NCBI GenBank assembly: GCA_039649115.1
Contig: JBBWZQ010000151.1
Span: forward strand, 1 to 9,450
Origin: DATEJJ01 sp039649115
GTDB taxonomy: Bacteria > Actinomycetota > Actinomycetes > Mycobacteriales > Micromonosporaceae
Length of the DNA stretch: 9,450 nucleotides
Direction of reading: 5' to 3'
This document shows positions 1 to 7,800 of this stretch, one piece after another. A model generated the notes under the pieces. That model ran no database searches and was not told the origin of the DNA. It was given only the letters and a program-made list of their open reading frames with translations. Within the stretch, counting starts at the first letter, position 1. Each line of letters opens with the position of its first letter. Made by a program: the position numbers and the translations under genes.

Positions 1-117
1 ACGCACTGCTCGACCCTGGCCACGGTCGAGCAACTGCTGCGCCTGCCCCGGCTCGGCTGCGCCGCATCCGCCACCCCGCCCACGAACGGGGTCCATCTGG
101 AGGCCGGGGGCGGGTGG
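1..117 (+). CDS. Probable C-terminal end of a phosphoesterase/acid phosphatase (partial, 5' end outside window, no stop found)
   Basis: Reading from base 1 in frame 1, the first 25 or so residues include CSTLATVEQLLRLPRLG. This resembles the C-terminal segment of secreted phosphoesterases of the phospholipase C/acid phosphatase superfamily (PF04185-like), where a His/Tyr-Ser-x-Leu-x-T-x-E-x-L-x-GLP-x-LG segment lies close to the end of the protein. In such proteins only about 10-20 residues normally follow. Here the frame stays open until about 1513, antisense to the propeller gene, so the end given is nominal and the true terminus cannot be seen. The gene would be convergent with the propeller lipoprotein. 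The match comes from memory of the family and rests on one short motif. The alternative is that it is a chance shadow of the minus-strand frame. Confidence 0.4.
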
Positions 118-1335
118 CCAGCGCAGGATGCCGGCGTGGCCGAGGGAGTACCGGCCGGGCTGCGGCCACACGCACAGGCCGTGCGGTGCGGCGCCGACCG
201 GGATCCGGTACGCCAGCCGGCCGGTGGTCGTGTCGATCGCGTAGACCTCACCGTGGTAGCGGCCGGACAGCCACAGCAGCCGCCCGTCGGGGGACAGTCC
301 GCCCATGTCCGGGCTGCCCCCGCCGGGGATGCGCCACTTGGCCGCGATCCGGTTGGTGGCGAAGTCCAGTACCGAGATGGTGCCCTCGCCCCGGTTGGTG
401 ACGTACAGGTGCCGCGAGTCGCGGCTGACGTACAGGCCGTGCGCGCCGGCGCCGGTGGGCAGGAACCGGGGCCTGCCGAACGTGTCGCCGTTCAGGAGCC
501 ACAGGCCCGAGGTCTGCATGTCCGCCACGTACCAGGTGCTGCCGTCCGGCGAGATCTTCACGTCCTGCGGCATGGGATGCGGTGCGGGGAGGCGCTGCTG
601 CGCGATCACCTGCTGCCGTGCCGTGTCGACCTTGAGGAGGTCGCCGGAGAATTCGCAGCTGACGATGAAGTACCGGCCGTCCGGGGAGAAGTCGGCGTGG
701 TTGACCCCGGCACAGTCCACCGGCACCACCTTGTGCACGGCCATGGTGTGCGCGTCCCGGAAGACCAGTTCGTGCAGCCGTTCGGCCATCACCACCACGT
801 ACCGGCCGTCCGGGGTGAAGTACAGGTTGTACGGGTCGTCCACCCGCACCGGGCGGCCGAAGGCGCCGTTGGCCGGGTTGATCGGGGTCAGCGCGTTGCC
901 GGTGTCGCTGTTCACCCAGAGGGTACGCAGATCCCAGGACGGCACCACGTGCTCCGGCCCGACCGGTACCGGAACCGTCTGGATCACCGTCCCGGTGGCC
1001 GGATCGATGACGGACACGGAGTTCGAGGCGTGGTTGGGCACGTACACCCGGTGCACGTCCGCCTGTACCGCGGGCGACAGCGCGCCCGGCCGGTCGGCGG
1101 CGTAGAGATCGTGCGGAGCCAGCGGCGGCGGCATGCCGGGCAGCGGCGCGGTCGTGCCGGCGCCGCTGCCCGGTGCCGCGGTGCCGCCGGGTGCGGTGGC
1201 TGGCGCCGTGGCGATCGCGCCGGCCGGGGTGCCGGGGTTGCCGGCGGCCTGGGTGCCGCACGCGCCGGCGCCGAGAAGGGTGGCGGCGAGGGCGGCGGCC
1301 AGTATCTGGCCGGTCACCGGCCGGCGCGGGCTCAT
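1..1335 (-). CDS. YVTN/YncE-type beta-propeller lipoprotein (3' end not resolved, runs off the window)
   Basis: The ATG at 1335 overlaps the stop of the deacetylase gene (ATGA), so the two are translationally coupled. Residues 1-26 are a signal peptide with basic residues near the N-terminus, an Ala/Leu core and Cys26 in a GAGAC context, a weak lipobox. An Ala/Gly/Pro/Thr-rich linker to about residue 70 follows. The rest is a series of about seven 40-45-residue blades, each with SPDGR-like turns and YVxN/VIDxATG-type strands (for example RHLYVTNRGEGTISVLD near residue 310). This is the YVTN beta-propeller/YncE fold, probably an extracytoplasmic scaffold or binding protein. No catalytic residues are recognised. 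The natural end appears to be the motif PQPGRYSLGHAGILR at about residue 405 (base 121), where related proteins, as I recall them, stop. Here the next codon is TGG rather than TGA, and the frame continues to the window edge through an Ala/Gly/Gln-rich tail antisense to a putative phosphoesterase. Confidence 0.85.
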   Translation of the reverse strand, partial: MSPRRPVTGQILAAALAATLLGAGACGTQAAGNPGTPAGAIATAPATAPGGTAAPGSGAGTTAPLPGMPPPLAPHDLYAADRPGALSPAVQADVHRVYVPNHASNSVSVIDPATGTVIQTVPVPVGPEHVVPSWDLRTLWVNSDTGNALTPINPANGAFGRPVRVDDPYNLYFTPDGRYVVVMAERLHELVFRDAHTMAVHKVVPVDCAGVNHADFSPDGRYFIVSCEFSGDLLKVDTARQQVIAQQRLPAPHPMPQDVKISPDGSTWYVADMQTSGLWLLNGDTFGRPRFLPTGAGAHGLYVSRDSRHLYVTNRGEGTISVLDFATNRIAAKWRIPGGGSPDMGGLSPDGRLLWLSGRYHGEVYAIDTTTGRLAYRIPVGAAPHGLCVWPQPGRYSLGHAGILRWPPAPGLQMDPVRGRGGGCGAAEPGQAQQLLDRGQGRAVR

Positions 1336-2132
1336 CGGGCCCCGATCAGCTCGGTCACGGTGACGGCCCGTAGGCCTCGGGAACGCAGTCCGCTGAGAAC
1401 TCGCGGCATCGCGGTGATCGTGGCCTGGTGGCCGAAGTGCATGCTGACGATCGATCCGGGCTGGACACCCTTGAGGGTCTCGCGCACCACGGTGTCCGCC
1501 GGCGGATCGGTGTAGTCCAGCGAGTCGACGTCGTAGGACAGGCACGTGGGGTACCCCACCCGGGTGGCGAGCGCGCGTACCTGCGCGCTGGCGTGCGGGG
1601 TCTGGGACGGCCGGAACCAGGCGCCGATCGAACCGGTCAGCGAGCGCAGCGCCTGGGCGCAGGTGCTGATCTCCGCGTGTGCCCGCGCCTGGGACAGCCG
1701 GTTGATGGCCAGGTGGTTCTGGGTGTGATTGCCCAACTCGTGCCCACCGGACAGCACCAGCCGGGCGAGTTGCGGGTTGGCCGCCAGCCAGGTCCCCACG
1801 GCCAGCACGGTGACCCGTACCCCACCGTCGGCCAGCACGGTGAGCAGCGACCGGATCAGGGCCGGGTCGCCCTGGCCGTGGAATGTCAGCGCGACCTTGG
1901 GCTGGTCCCGGGGGCCGTGCACGACCTCCGCCGGCAGAGCGCCGCCCGGCAGCGGGGGGGCGCTGCCGGGCGGCGCGGCGCTGGCGCCCCCGGACCGGGT
2001 GGCGCTGGGTGTCCCGCCGGCCGTGCCGGCCGTCGTTCCCGCCGGGCCGCCTGCGTCGCAGCCCGCCGCTCCCGCTGTGCCAACCGCGAGAGCCGCGGCG
2101 GTACGGATAGCCTGCCGCCGATCAAGACCCAC
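1332..2132 (-). CDS. Polysaccharide deacetylase-like (CE4/NodB fold) lipoprotein with altered motif 1
   Basis: 266 residues, GTG start. The N-terminus has a twin-arginine-like DRRQAIR, a hydrophobic Ala stretch and Cys25 after AGAA (weak lipobox), then a 45-residue Gly/Ala/Thr/Pro linker, so it is predicted to be exported and surface-anchored. The NodB domain spans about residues 75-264. Motif 2 is intact (HTQNH, His136 and His140, metal ligands). Motif 3 is RPSQTPH at 174-180, motif 4 is DVDSLDY at 201-207, and motif 5 is SMHFGH with His232. Motif 1, normally TFDDGP with the catalytic base and a metal-binding Asp, is TFHGQGDP (83-90): the first Asp is His84 and an Asp appears only at 89. It may act on peptidoglycan or an exopolysaccharide with altered chemistry, or it may be a non-catalytic binder. 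The gene is translationally coupled to the propeller gene. No Shine-Dalgarno is visible, and a -10-like hexamer sits six bases from the GTG, which suggests a leaderless mRNA. Confidence 0.9.
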   Translation of the reverse strand: MGLDRRQAIRTAAALAVGTAGAAGCDAGGPAGTTAGTAGGTPSATRSGGASAAPPGSAPPLPGGALPAEVVHGPRDQPKVALTFHGQGDPALIRSLLTVLADGGVRVTVLAVGTWLAANPQLARLVLSGGHELGNHTQNHLAINRLSQARAHAEISTCAQALRSLTGSIGAWFRPSQTPHASAQVRALATRVGYPTCLSYDVDSLDYTDPPADTVVRETLKGVQPGSIVSMHFGHQATITAMPRVLSGLRSRGLRAVTVTELIGAR

Positions 2133-2138
2133 GCACCG

Positions 2139-2144
2139 AGCCTA
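2139..2144 (-). promoter_or_regulatory. Putative -10 element for a leaderless deacetylase transcript
   Basis: On the minus strand the hexamer TAGGCT fits the actinobacterial -10 consensus TANNNT. Six bases separate it from the GTG start at 2132, so transcription would begin at or next to the start codon, and no ribosome binding site is present. No convincing -35 is seen at 16-18 bases spacing. The dyad at 2144-2159 abuts it. Confidence 0.35.
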
Positions 2145-2159
2145 CTACATGCTGTAGGG
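2144..2159. promoter_or_regulatory. Operator-like dyad, copy 1 (deacetylase promoter)
   Basis: ACTACATGCTGTAGGG contains the inverted repeat CTAC-N5-GTAG (2145-2157), which also reads TACA-N3-TGTA. It matches the sequence at 8068-8083 at 14 of 16 positions. It touches the putative -10 of the deacetylase gene, a position suited to repression. TACA/TGTA dyads resemble operators of the BlaI/MecI/CopY winged-helix repressors, but those usually have different spacing, so the regulator's identity is a guess. Confidence 0.45.
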
Positions 2160-2232
2160 CAAGCGAGCCGGAGGGGACGGGATGGCGCGCGTCACCGAGC
2201 CGGTGGGCGGCCGACGACGGCGACCCGGGCAC

Positions 2233-3522
2233 TCACGGTGCCTCCGGCCGGGGACTGTCCCGGTGCACCGCACGCACGCCGGGCAGGAAGAGGAACACCA
2301 GTGTGACGACCGCGCCGAGCACCCCGGCGATGACGAGGGTCCGCCGCACGCCGAACAGGTGGGCGGCGGGCGCGGCGAGCGCGTAGGACACCGGTACCAG
2401 CGAGGTGGCGACGAACCAGTCCACACTGGACACCCGGGCGAGCATGCCGGCGGCGACGATGCGCTGCTTGGTGGTCGCCCAGGCGACGGCTCCCGCGGCC
2501 TCGAATCCGTTGACCAGCGCGCAGGTGGCCGCCAGCTGCCAACACGTCGTGGCCAGCCCGTATCCGGCGATCGCCAGCGTGGCCGCGGTCCACATGAGGT
2601 AGATGAACGTCATGTACGTCCGGGGTACGCCGAGCTGGCCGGTGACCAGCGCGGCGAGGATCGCACCCATACCGCCGCTCGCCAGCACCAGGCCGAGTTG
2701 TCCGCCGGATCCGTGCATGACGTTCCTGACCAGGTAGGGCAGCAGTACCTCGGTGGGGCCGATGAACAGCAGGTAGGCGAAGGTGGCCGCGACGAGGGTG
2801 GCCCAGAGCCAGGTGTTGCGGCGCACGTAGCTGAGCCCGTCGCGCATGTCGCGCCAGACCGACGGTGCCGCGCCCCCGGCCTCGTCGGCGGCGGCGGGCT
2901 GCGGCGCCGGGGTGCTCATGCGCCACAGGCACAGCGCCGAAAAGGCGAACGTCGCGGTGTCGACCAGGAAGGCCGAGCCGGGGCCGCCGAACCCGATCAC
3001 GACGCCACCGAGGGTCGGTCCGAGGACCTGCATCGCGGCCGGCCGGATGAACTGGTCCAGCGCGTTCGCGCCGGTGCGGTCCGCGTGCGGAACCAGCCGC
3101 GGGACGAGCGCGTCGAAGGACGGGCCGAAGAAGCCGGCCGCGCCGCCGTAGACGGCCGCCAGCGCCAGCAGGTGCCACACGGCGAGGGTGCCGGACAGCG
3201 CCAGCGCGGTGAGCGCGGCCAGGCAGGCGCCGCGGACCAGGTCGGTGACCAGCATGATGCGCCGCGGGTCCCACCGGTCACCGGCCACGCCACCCAGGAG
3301 CAGCGTCGCCACCTGCGGCGCGGAGAGCGCGACACCGACGGCTGACATCGCCGCCGGTGCACCGGAAAGGGTGTACACCTGCCACGCCAGAGCCACCAGC
3401 ATGATGCCGTCGCCGACCAGCGACGCGCTCATCCCGGTCCACAGTAGACGGAACTCGCGGTGGCGCAGCGGAGCGAGCAGGCGCAGACGCGGACGTCGCG
3501 GCACGCTGGCCGCGACGCTCAT
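2233..3522 (-). CDS. MFS exporter (MFS_3/EntS-like drug or siderophore efflux family)
   Basis: 429 residues, a usual length for a 12-helix major facilitator. Basic residues (RRPRLRLLAPLRHREFR) precede the first helix. The helix 2-3 loop carries motif A in the form GGVAGDRWDPRR (77-88), characteristic of proton-driven antiporters. A polar Ala/Pro-rich central loop lies at about 203-240, followed by a second set of about six helices. The overall pattern is that of the MFS_3 group, which includes enterobactin exporters and macrolide efflux proteins. The ATG shares its A with the TGA of the preceding synthase-like gene (TGATG) and has a GGAG five bases upstream, so translation is coupled to that gene. 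The likely role is export of the enzyme's product. The substrate cannot be read from the sequence. The C-terminus (HRDSPRPEAP) is a short cytoplasmic tail. Confidence 0.9.
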   Translation of the reverse strand: MSVAASVPRRPRLRLLAPLRHREFRLLWTGMSASLVGDGIMLVALAWQVYTLSGAPAAMSAVGVALSAPQVATLLLGGVAGDRWDPRRIMLVTDLVRGACLAALTALALSGTLAVWHLLALAAVYGGAAGFFGPSFDALVPRLVPHADRTGANALDQFIRPAAMQVLGPTLGGVVIGFGGPGSAFLVDTATFAFSALCLWRMSTPAPQPAAADEAGGAAPSVWRDMRDGLSYVRRNTWLWATLVAATFAYLLFIGPTEVLLPYLVRNVMHGSGGQLGLVLASGGMGAILAALVTGQLGVPRTYMTFIYLMWTAATLAIAGYGLATTCWQLAATCALVNGFEAAGAVAWATTKQRIVAAGMLARVSSVDWFVATSLVPVSYALAAPAAHLFGVRRTLVIAGVLGAVVTLVFLFLPGVRAVHRDSPRPEAP

Positions 3523-4802
3523 CAGGTCTCCGATGTCAGTAACGGCGCGCCGGTCCGGCGAAGTGCCCCCTGCGCGGACAGGTCGGCGAGGACCATGTTC
3601 AGCTGGTCGATCTCCTCGTCGGTGTTGGCCGCGGTCACCTGCACCCGGAAGCCGATCTGGTCCCGGGGCACCAACGGGTAGGCCGCGAGCGTCACGTATA
3701 TGCCCTGGCGCCAGAGGTACGCGCCGATGTCGTCGATGTGCGTGCCGGCCGCCAGCGGCAGTTCGATGATGGGCAGCCCGCCGGCGTTGGGGGTGTGGAT
3801 CCCCAACGCGGCCACGTGGTCGAGCACCCGCCGCGTCTTGCGGTACAGGTCGGCGCGGATCGCGTCGCCGCGCTGCTCGTTCACGTCGAAGCCGGCCAGC
3901 ACGGTGGCCAACGACGCGGTGGGCGAGGGTCCGGAGTACAGGTACGGCGCGGCGGCCACCTTCAGGTGGTTCTTCAGCCAGGTGGGCAGGGCCAGGAACG
4001 CGAGCAGCGACGAGTACGACTTGGAGAAGCCGCCGACGAGGACGAGGTTGTCGTACGTCTCGCCGTGGTGCCGCACGATGCTGTTGCCCCGCATGCCGTA
4101 CGGCGATGTCTCGTCGGCCCGCCGCTCACCGATGACGCCGAAGCCGTGCGCGTCGTCGACGTAGAGCAGCGCGTCGTGCTCCCGGCACACCCGCGCGAAC
4201 TCCGTCAGATCCGGCACGTTTCCGGTCATGCTGTTGACGCCGTCCATGCACACCAGCCGGCTGCGACCCGGTGGCGCCGCGGCCAACAACTCGCCCAGGT
4301 GTACCGGATCGTTCGCGCGGAACCGCTGCACCGTGGCGCCGAGCCCCTTGGCCATCACACAACCGTCATAGATGGTCTTGTGGCCCTGCGAGTCCAGAAA
4401 GACGATGCCCGTCCCGGCGATCGCGGGGATGACAGACATGTGTATGTGCGTGATGGTGGGCAGGACCAGCGTGTCGGGGGCACCGAGCAGGTCGGTCAGC
4501 CGCTCCTCGATCTGCGGGTACAACCGCGGACTGCCCAGCAGGCGCGACCAGCTCGGATGGGTCCCCCACCGGCGCACCTGCGCCTCGATGGACGCGATGA
4601 TCTGCGGGTCGAGGTCGAAGCCGAGGTAGTTGCACGACGCGAAGTCGGTCAGCCAGTGGTTGCCGACACGGATGCGACGACCGGCGATCTCATCGATGAC
4701 GGCGTCGTACATCGGGTTGCTGTCGCGCAGCCGCTCCAGGTCGCTCCACCGTCCGTCGTGCCTGACGTAACCGGTGGCGGAGGTGTCAGCGAAGGGGAGC
4801 AA
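3522..4802 (-). CDS. PLP-dependent alpha-oxoamine synthase-like enzyme (BioF/KBL/SPT superfamily, divergent)
   Basis: 426 residues from a TTG start. Enzymes of this fold-type I family condense an amino acid with an acyl-CoA or acyl-carrier thioester, with decarboxylation, to give an aminoketone. Landmarks: NYLGF near 58-62; HKTIYDG at 141-147, where BioF has the substrate-contacting HAS; HNDP-like ANDP at 163-166; SMTGNVPDL at 191-199 (family SMDGD-APL); the PLP-binding VDDAHGFGVIGE at 215-226 with Asp216 and His219; and Schiff-base Lys261 in GGFSKSYSS. The glycine-rich acyl pocket GxGxxGxR is replaced by GTHPSWSRLLGS (80-91), so this is probably not a biotin-pathway BioF. No bioA/D/B neighbours are visible. 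TTG is chosen because AAAGGA lies six bases upstream and upstream codons lose family similarity. It overlaps the c-di-GMP gene by 17 bases and the exporter by 1. The product is unknown. Confidence 0.85.
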   Translation of the reverse strand: MLPFADTSATGYVRHDGRWSDLERLRDSNPMYDAVIDEIAGRRIRVGNHWLTDFASCNYLGFDLDPQIIASIEAQVRRWGTHPSWSRLLGSPRLYPQIEERLTDLLGAPDTLVLPTITHIHMSVIPAIAGTGIVFLDSQGHKTIYDGCVMAKGLGATVQRFRANDPVHLGELLAAAPPGRSRLVCMDGVNSMTGNVPDLTEFARVCREHDALLYVDDAHGFGVIGERRADETSPYGMRGNSIVRHHGETYDNLVLVGGFSKSYSSLLAFLALPTWLKNHLKVAAAPYLYSGPSPTASLATVLAGFDVNEQRGDAIRADLYRKTRRVLDHVAALGIHTPNAGGLPIIELPLAAGTHIDDIGAYLWRQGIYVTLAAYPLVPRDQIGFRVQVTAANTDEEIDQLNMVLADLSAQGALRRTGAPLLTSET

Positions 4803-7800
4803 GGTCGGTCCTTTCGGGGAGGCCGGTGACCGAGGGCTGCCGCTCGACCGCCCTGCTGCCCACCGGTGCCGGCAACCATTGCGTGGCTTCGTTGAACGGC
4901 AACGGCCAGGCGAACAGGTAGCCCTGCCCCAGCGGGCAACCCATGCGCGCCAGCAACTCCCGGTGTGCGGGGCTCTCGATGCCCTCCGCGATGACGAGTA
5001 GATCGAGCGTGTCGGCGAGCCGGACGATCGCGTCGACAACCGCGCGCTGCTGCGGGGAGTCGAGCATGTCGTCGATGAACGACTTGTCAATCTTGAGTAC
5101 GTCGATGGGGAACTGCCGCAGATAGCTCAGCGACGAGTACCCGGTGCCGAAATCGTCGATGGCGATGCGGATGCCCATCTGCCGCAGTGCGCTGAGATCG
5201 GCCCAGATCTGCTCGTCGTCGCGCAGCAACAGGCTCTCGGTGATTTCGAGCACCACGGAGTTGGCCGGTGCGCCGGTGCTGTTGAGGACCGCCCGGATCC
5301 GGTCCACGAACCCGGGCTCGCGGAACTGGCGGACCGAGACGTTCACGCTGATGTACGGCACCGGGCCCGGTGCCAGCCGCTCGCGCCACTGGGTCATCGC
5401 GCGCAGCGCCTGCTCCAGGACCCAGGCGCCGATCGGGAGGATCAGCCCGCTCTCCTCGGCGACCTCGATGAACTGCGCCGGCGGGATGAGGCCCTTGGTC
5501 GGATGCTGCCAGCGCACCAGCGCCTCGAACCCGACCGTCGCTCCCGTGTCCAGCTCGACGATCGGCTGGTAGAACAGCGTGAACGCGTTGTCGTGCACCG
5601 CCTGGTCCAGGGCGTTGCGCAGGTCCAGGCGCTGGCGCATCGCCAGGTGCAGGGCCGGCTGGTACCGGCACCACTGGCTCTTGCCCGCGCCCTTGGCCAC
5701 GTACAGGGCCAGATCGGCCTGTCGCAGGAGGTCCACCGCATCGGAGGCGTCCAGCGTGGTGGCGATGCCGACGCTCGCGGTTCCGTTGACGGTGACTCCC
5801 CTGGTGTCCAGGGTGAACGGCTCGGCCAGCGCCTGCACGACCCGACCGGCGATCTCGTCGAACTCGGCCGGGTCCTGGACGTCCTCGATGAGCGCCGCGA
5901 ACTCGTCGCCGCCCAGGCGTGCCGCCACGTCCTGGGAGCGCAGGGTCTCCGCCAGCCGGCGCGCGACCGCGACGAGCAGCTCGTCGCCGGCCCCGTGGCC
6001 CATCGTGTCGTTGACCACCTTGAAGTCGTCGAGGTCGATGAAGAGCACGCCGACCAGGCCCGCGCCCGCGTGGTCGCGGCCGATCGCGTGGGTGACCCGG
6101 TCCTGGAACAGCACGCGGTTGGCCAGTCCGGTGAGCGCGTCGTGGAACGCGCGATGGGTGAGCTCCCGCTCCAGTTGCCGCCGCTCCGTCACGTCGCGCA
6201 GAGTCAGTACGACACCGGATATCGTCGCCTCGTCGCGCAGGTCCCGGCAGGTCACCTCGACCTGGATGGTCGAACCGTCGGCGTGTATCACGCTCCAGTC
6301 CGCCACCTCGCCGGGTGCGGCACCGGAGCGTACCCGTACCAGCATCCTCGTCGCCGCGTCCCGCCACTGTGGATGGACGACGTCGACGAACGCCACGCGG
6401 GCGAGGGACTCCACGCCGAACATCGCCTCGATCGACGGGCTGGCGTACCGGATCAGGTCGTCGGCGTCGAGGATGAGGATCACGTCGGAGGAATTGTGCA
6501 CCAGCGTCCGGAAGTACTCTTCGCTGTTGCGCTGGTTGATCTGCGCCGCGAGTGCGATGCGCTCCAGCGCCTGTGCGGCCTGCGAGGCCAATACCTCGAA
6601 CGCGCCGTGCAACGAGCTCAGCTGCGCCTCGTCGGCCGCGACGAGCAGCACCCGGATCTGCGGATCGCCGCCCTGCCGCTCCTCCAGGAACAGCGGCGCG
6701 GCCAGCACCACGTCGAAGCCGGACAGCTCGCCGCGGGACCGTTCGTCGACTTCGCTGGTCGGCACCAACCGGGCGGAGCGCTCGGTGCCCCACCAGCCAC
6801 TCGCCACCGACACATCGGCGTCGCTGCTCAGGATCACCATCCGGTGCGGCGCGTGGGCGGGCAGCAGTTGCGCCACCGCGGAGCGCAGCCCGTCGATGAC
6901 GCGCGGCGCGCTCGTCACCGACATCAGGGTCGCCGCCGCCTCCCGCAGGCCGCGTTCCCGGGCACCGGCCTGACGCTGTGAGGTCACCATCCCGGCGAGC
7001 CGGGACAGCACGAGCAGGAACGTGATGGCCGACATGACGGCGATGACCGGTGCGTCGTAGAGCCGGCCCCGGACCGCCTCGATGAGCAGGGTGACGGGTG
7101 CGACGAGCGAGGGGAGCAGGAGCAGCACCACCCGGCGGTTGGTCACCTCGGTCGAGGGCCGGCGGCTCGGCTCGGTCAGCCGGACCATCGAGGGGTGCAG
7201 GGCCGCCGCGCCGAACGCGCCGTAGAAGACGACCCATGCCAGGTCGACCGGCGTGCCGACCTTCCAGGTGCCGTCGAGCTGGATGAGCCCGTACAGCACG
7301 TCGGCGATGAGCAGGCCGACGGTACCGGCGGCGAGCAGGTCGACGCTGCGGTTGCGCCGCACGCCGCCCAGCAGCCGGGTGATCGTGAGCAGGATCAGGA
7401 TGTCGCCCAGCGGGTACGCCACCGACGTCAGCTTCTCGAGCACCTTCAGATCCGGGTCGCGCACGTACGGCACGATCAGGAAGATCCACGCCAGCAGGCC
7501 GAGACCGGACGTCACGGTCAACGCGTCGAGCAGGCTGCCGCGGTCGCGCCCGCCGTTGCACGACCGGATGAAGCCGATCAGCCCGATGGCCAGCGTCGGG
7601 TACATCGCCAGATACAACGCGTCCGCCACCGAGGGGAACGGGTTGTTCATGCCGAGGATCTGAACCATGACGTTGTACGCCGCGTCTCCACCGCACAGCA
7701 GTGCGAGCGACGCGGCCAGCAGCAGCCACAAGCCGGCCCGCCGCGGCCGGTGCCGGCGTACCCCCAGCAGGACCGCGCCGGACCCGGTGAGCCCGATGAC

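Noticed and set aside
248..1261. Minus-strand open frame in a different register from the propeller protein
   Set aside because: Low-complexity Arg/Gly/His-rich translation. The frame starting at 1335 gives clear propeller blades and a signal peptide.
136..1515. Long plus-strand open frame of about 459 codons antisense to the propeller and deacetylase genes
   Set aside because: It is Arg/Gly/Val/Ala-rich with no family features and mirrors minus-strand codons in GC-rich DNA. Only its extreme 5' part before base 100 resembles a protein family.
2193..2205. CACCG-AGC-CGGTG as terminator of the MFS gene
   Set aside because: Only a 5-bp stem with a three-base loop and no U tract; expected by chance at this GC content.
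2182..3345. Plus-strand open frame antisense to the MFS gene
   Set aside because: A shadow of the transporter; no hydrophobic or family pattern.
5503..6981. Plus-strand open frame antisense to the GGDEF-EAL gene
   Set aside because: High-GC shadow with no recognisable domain.
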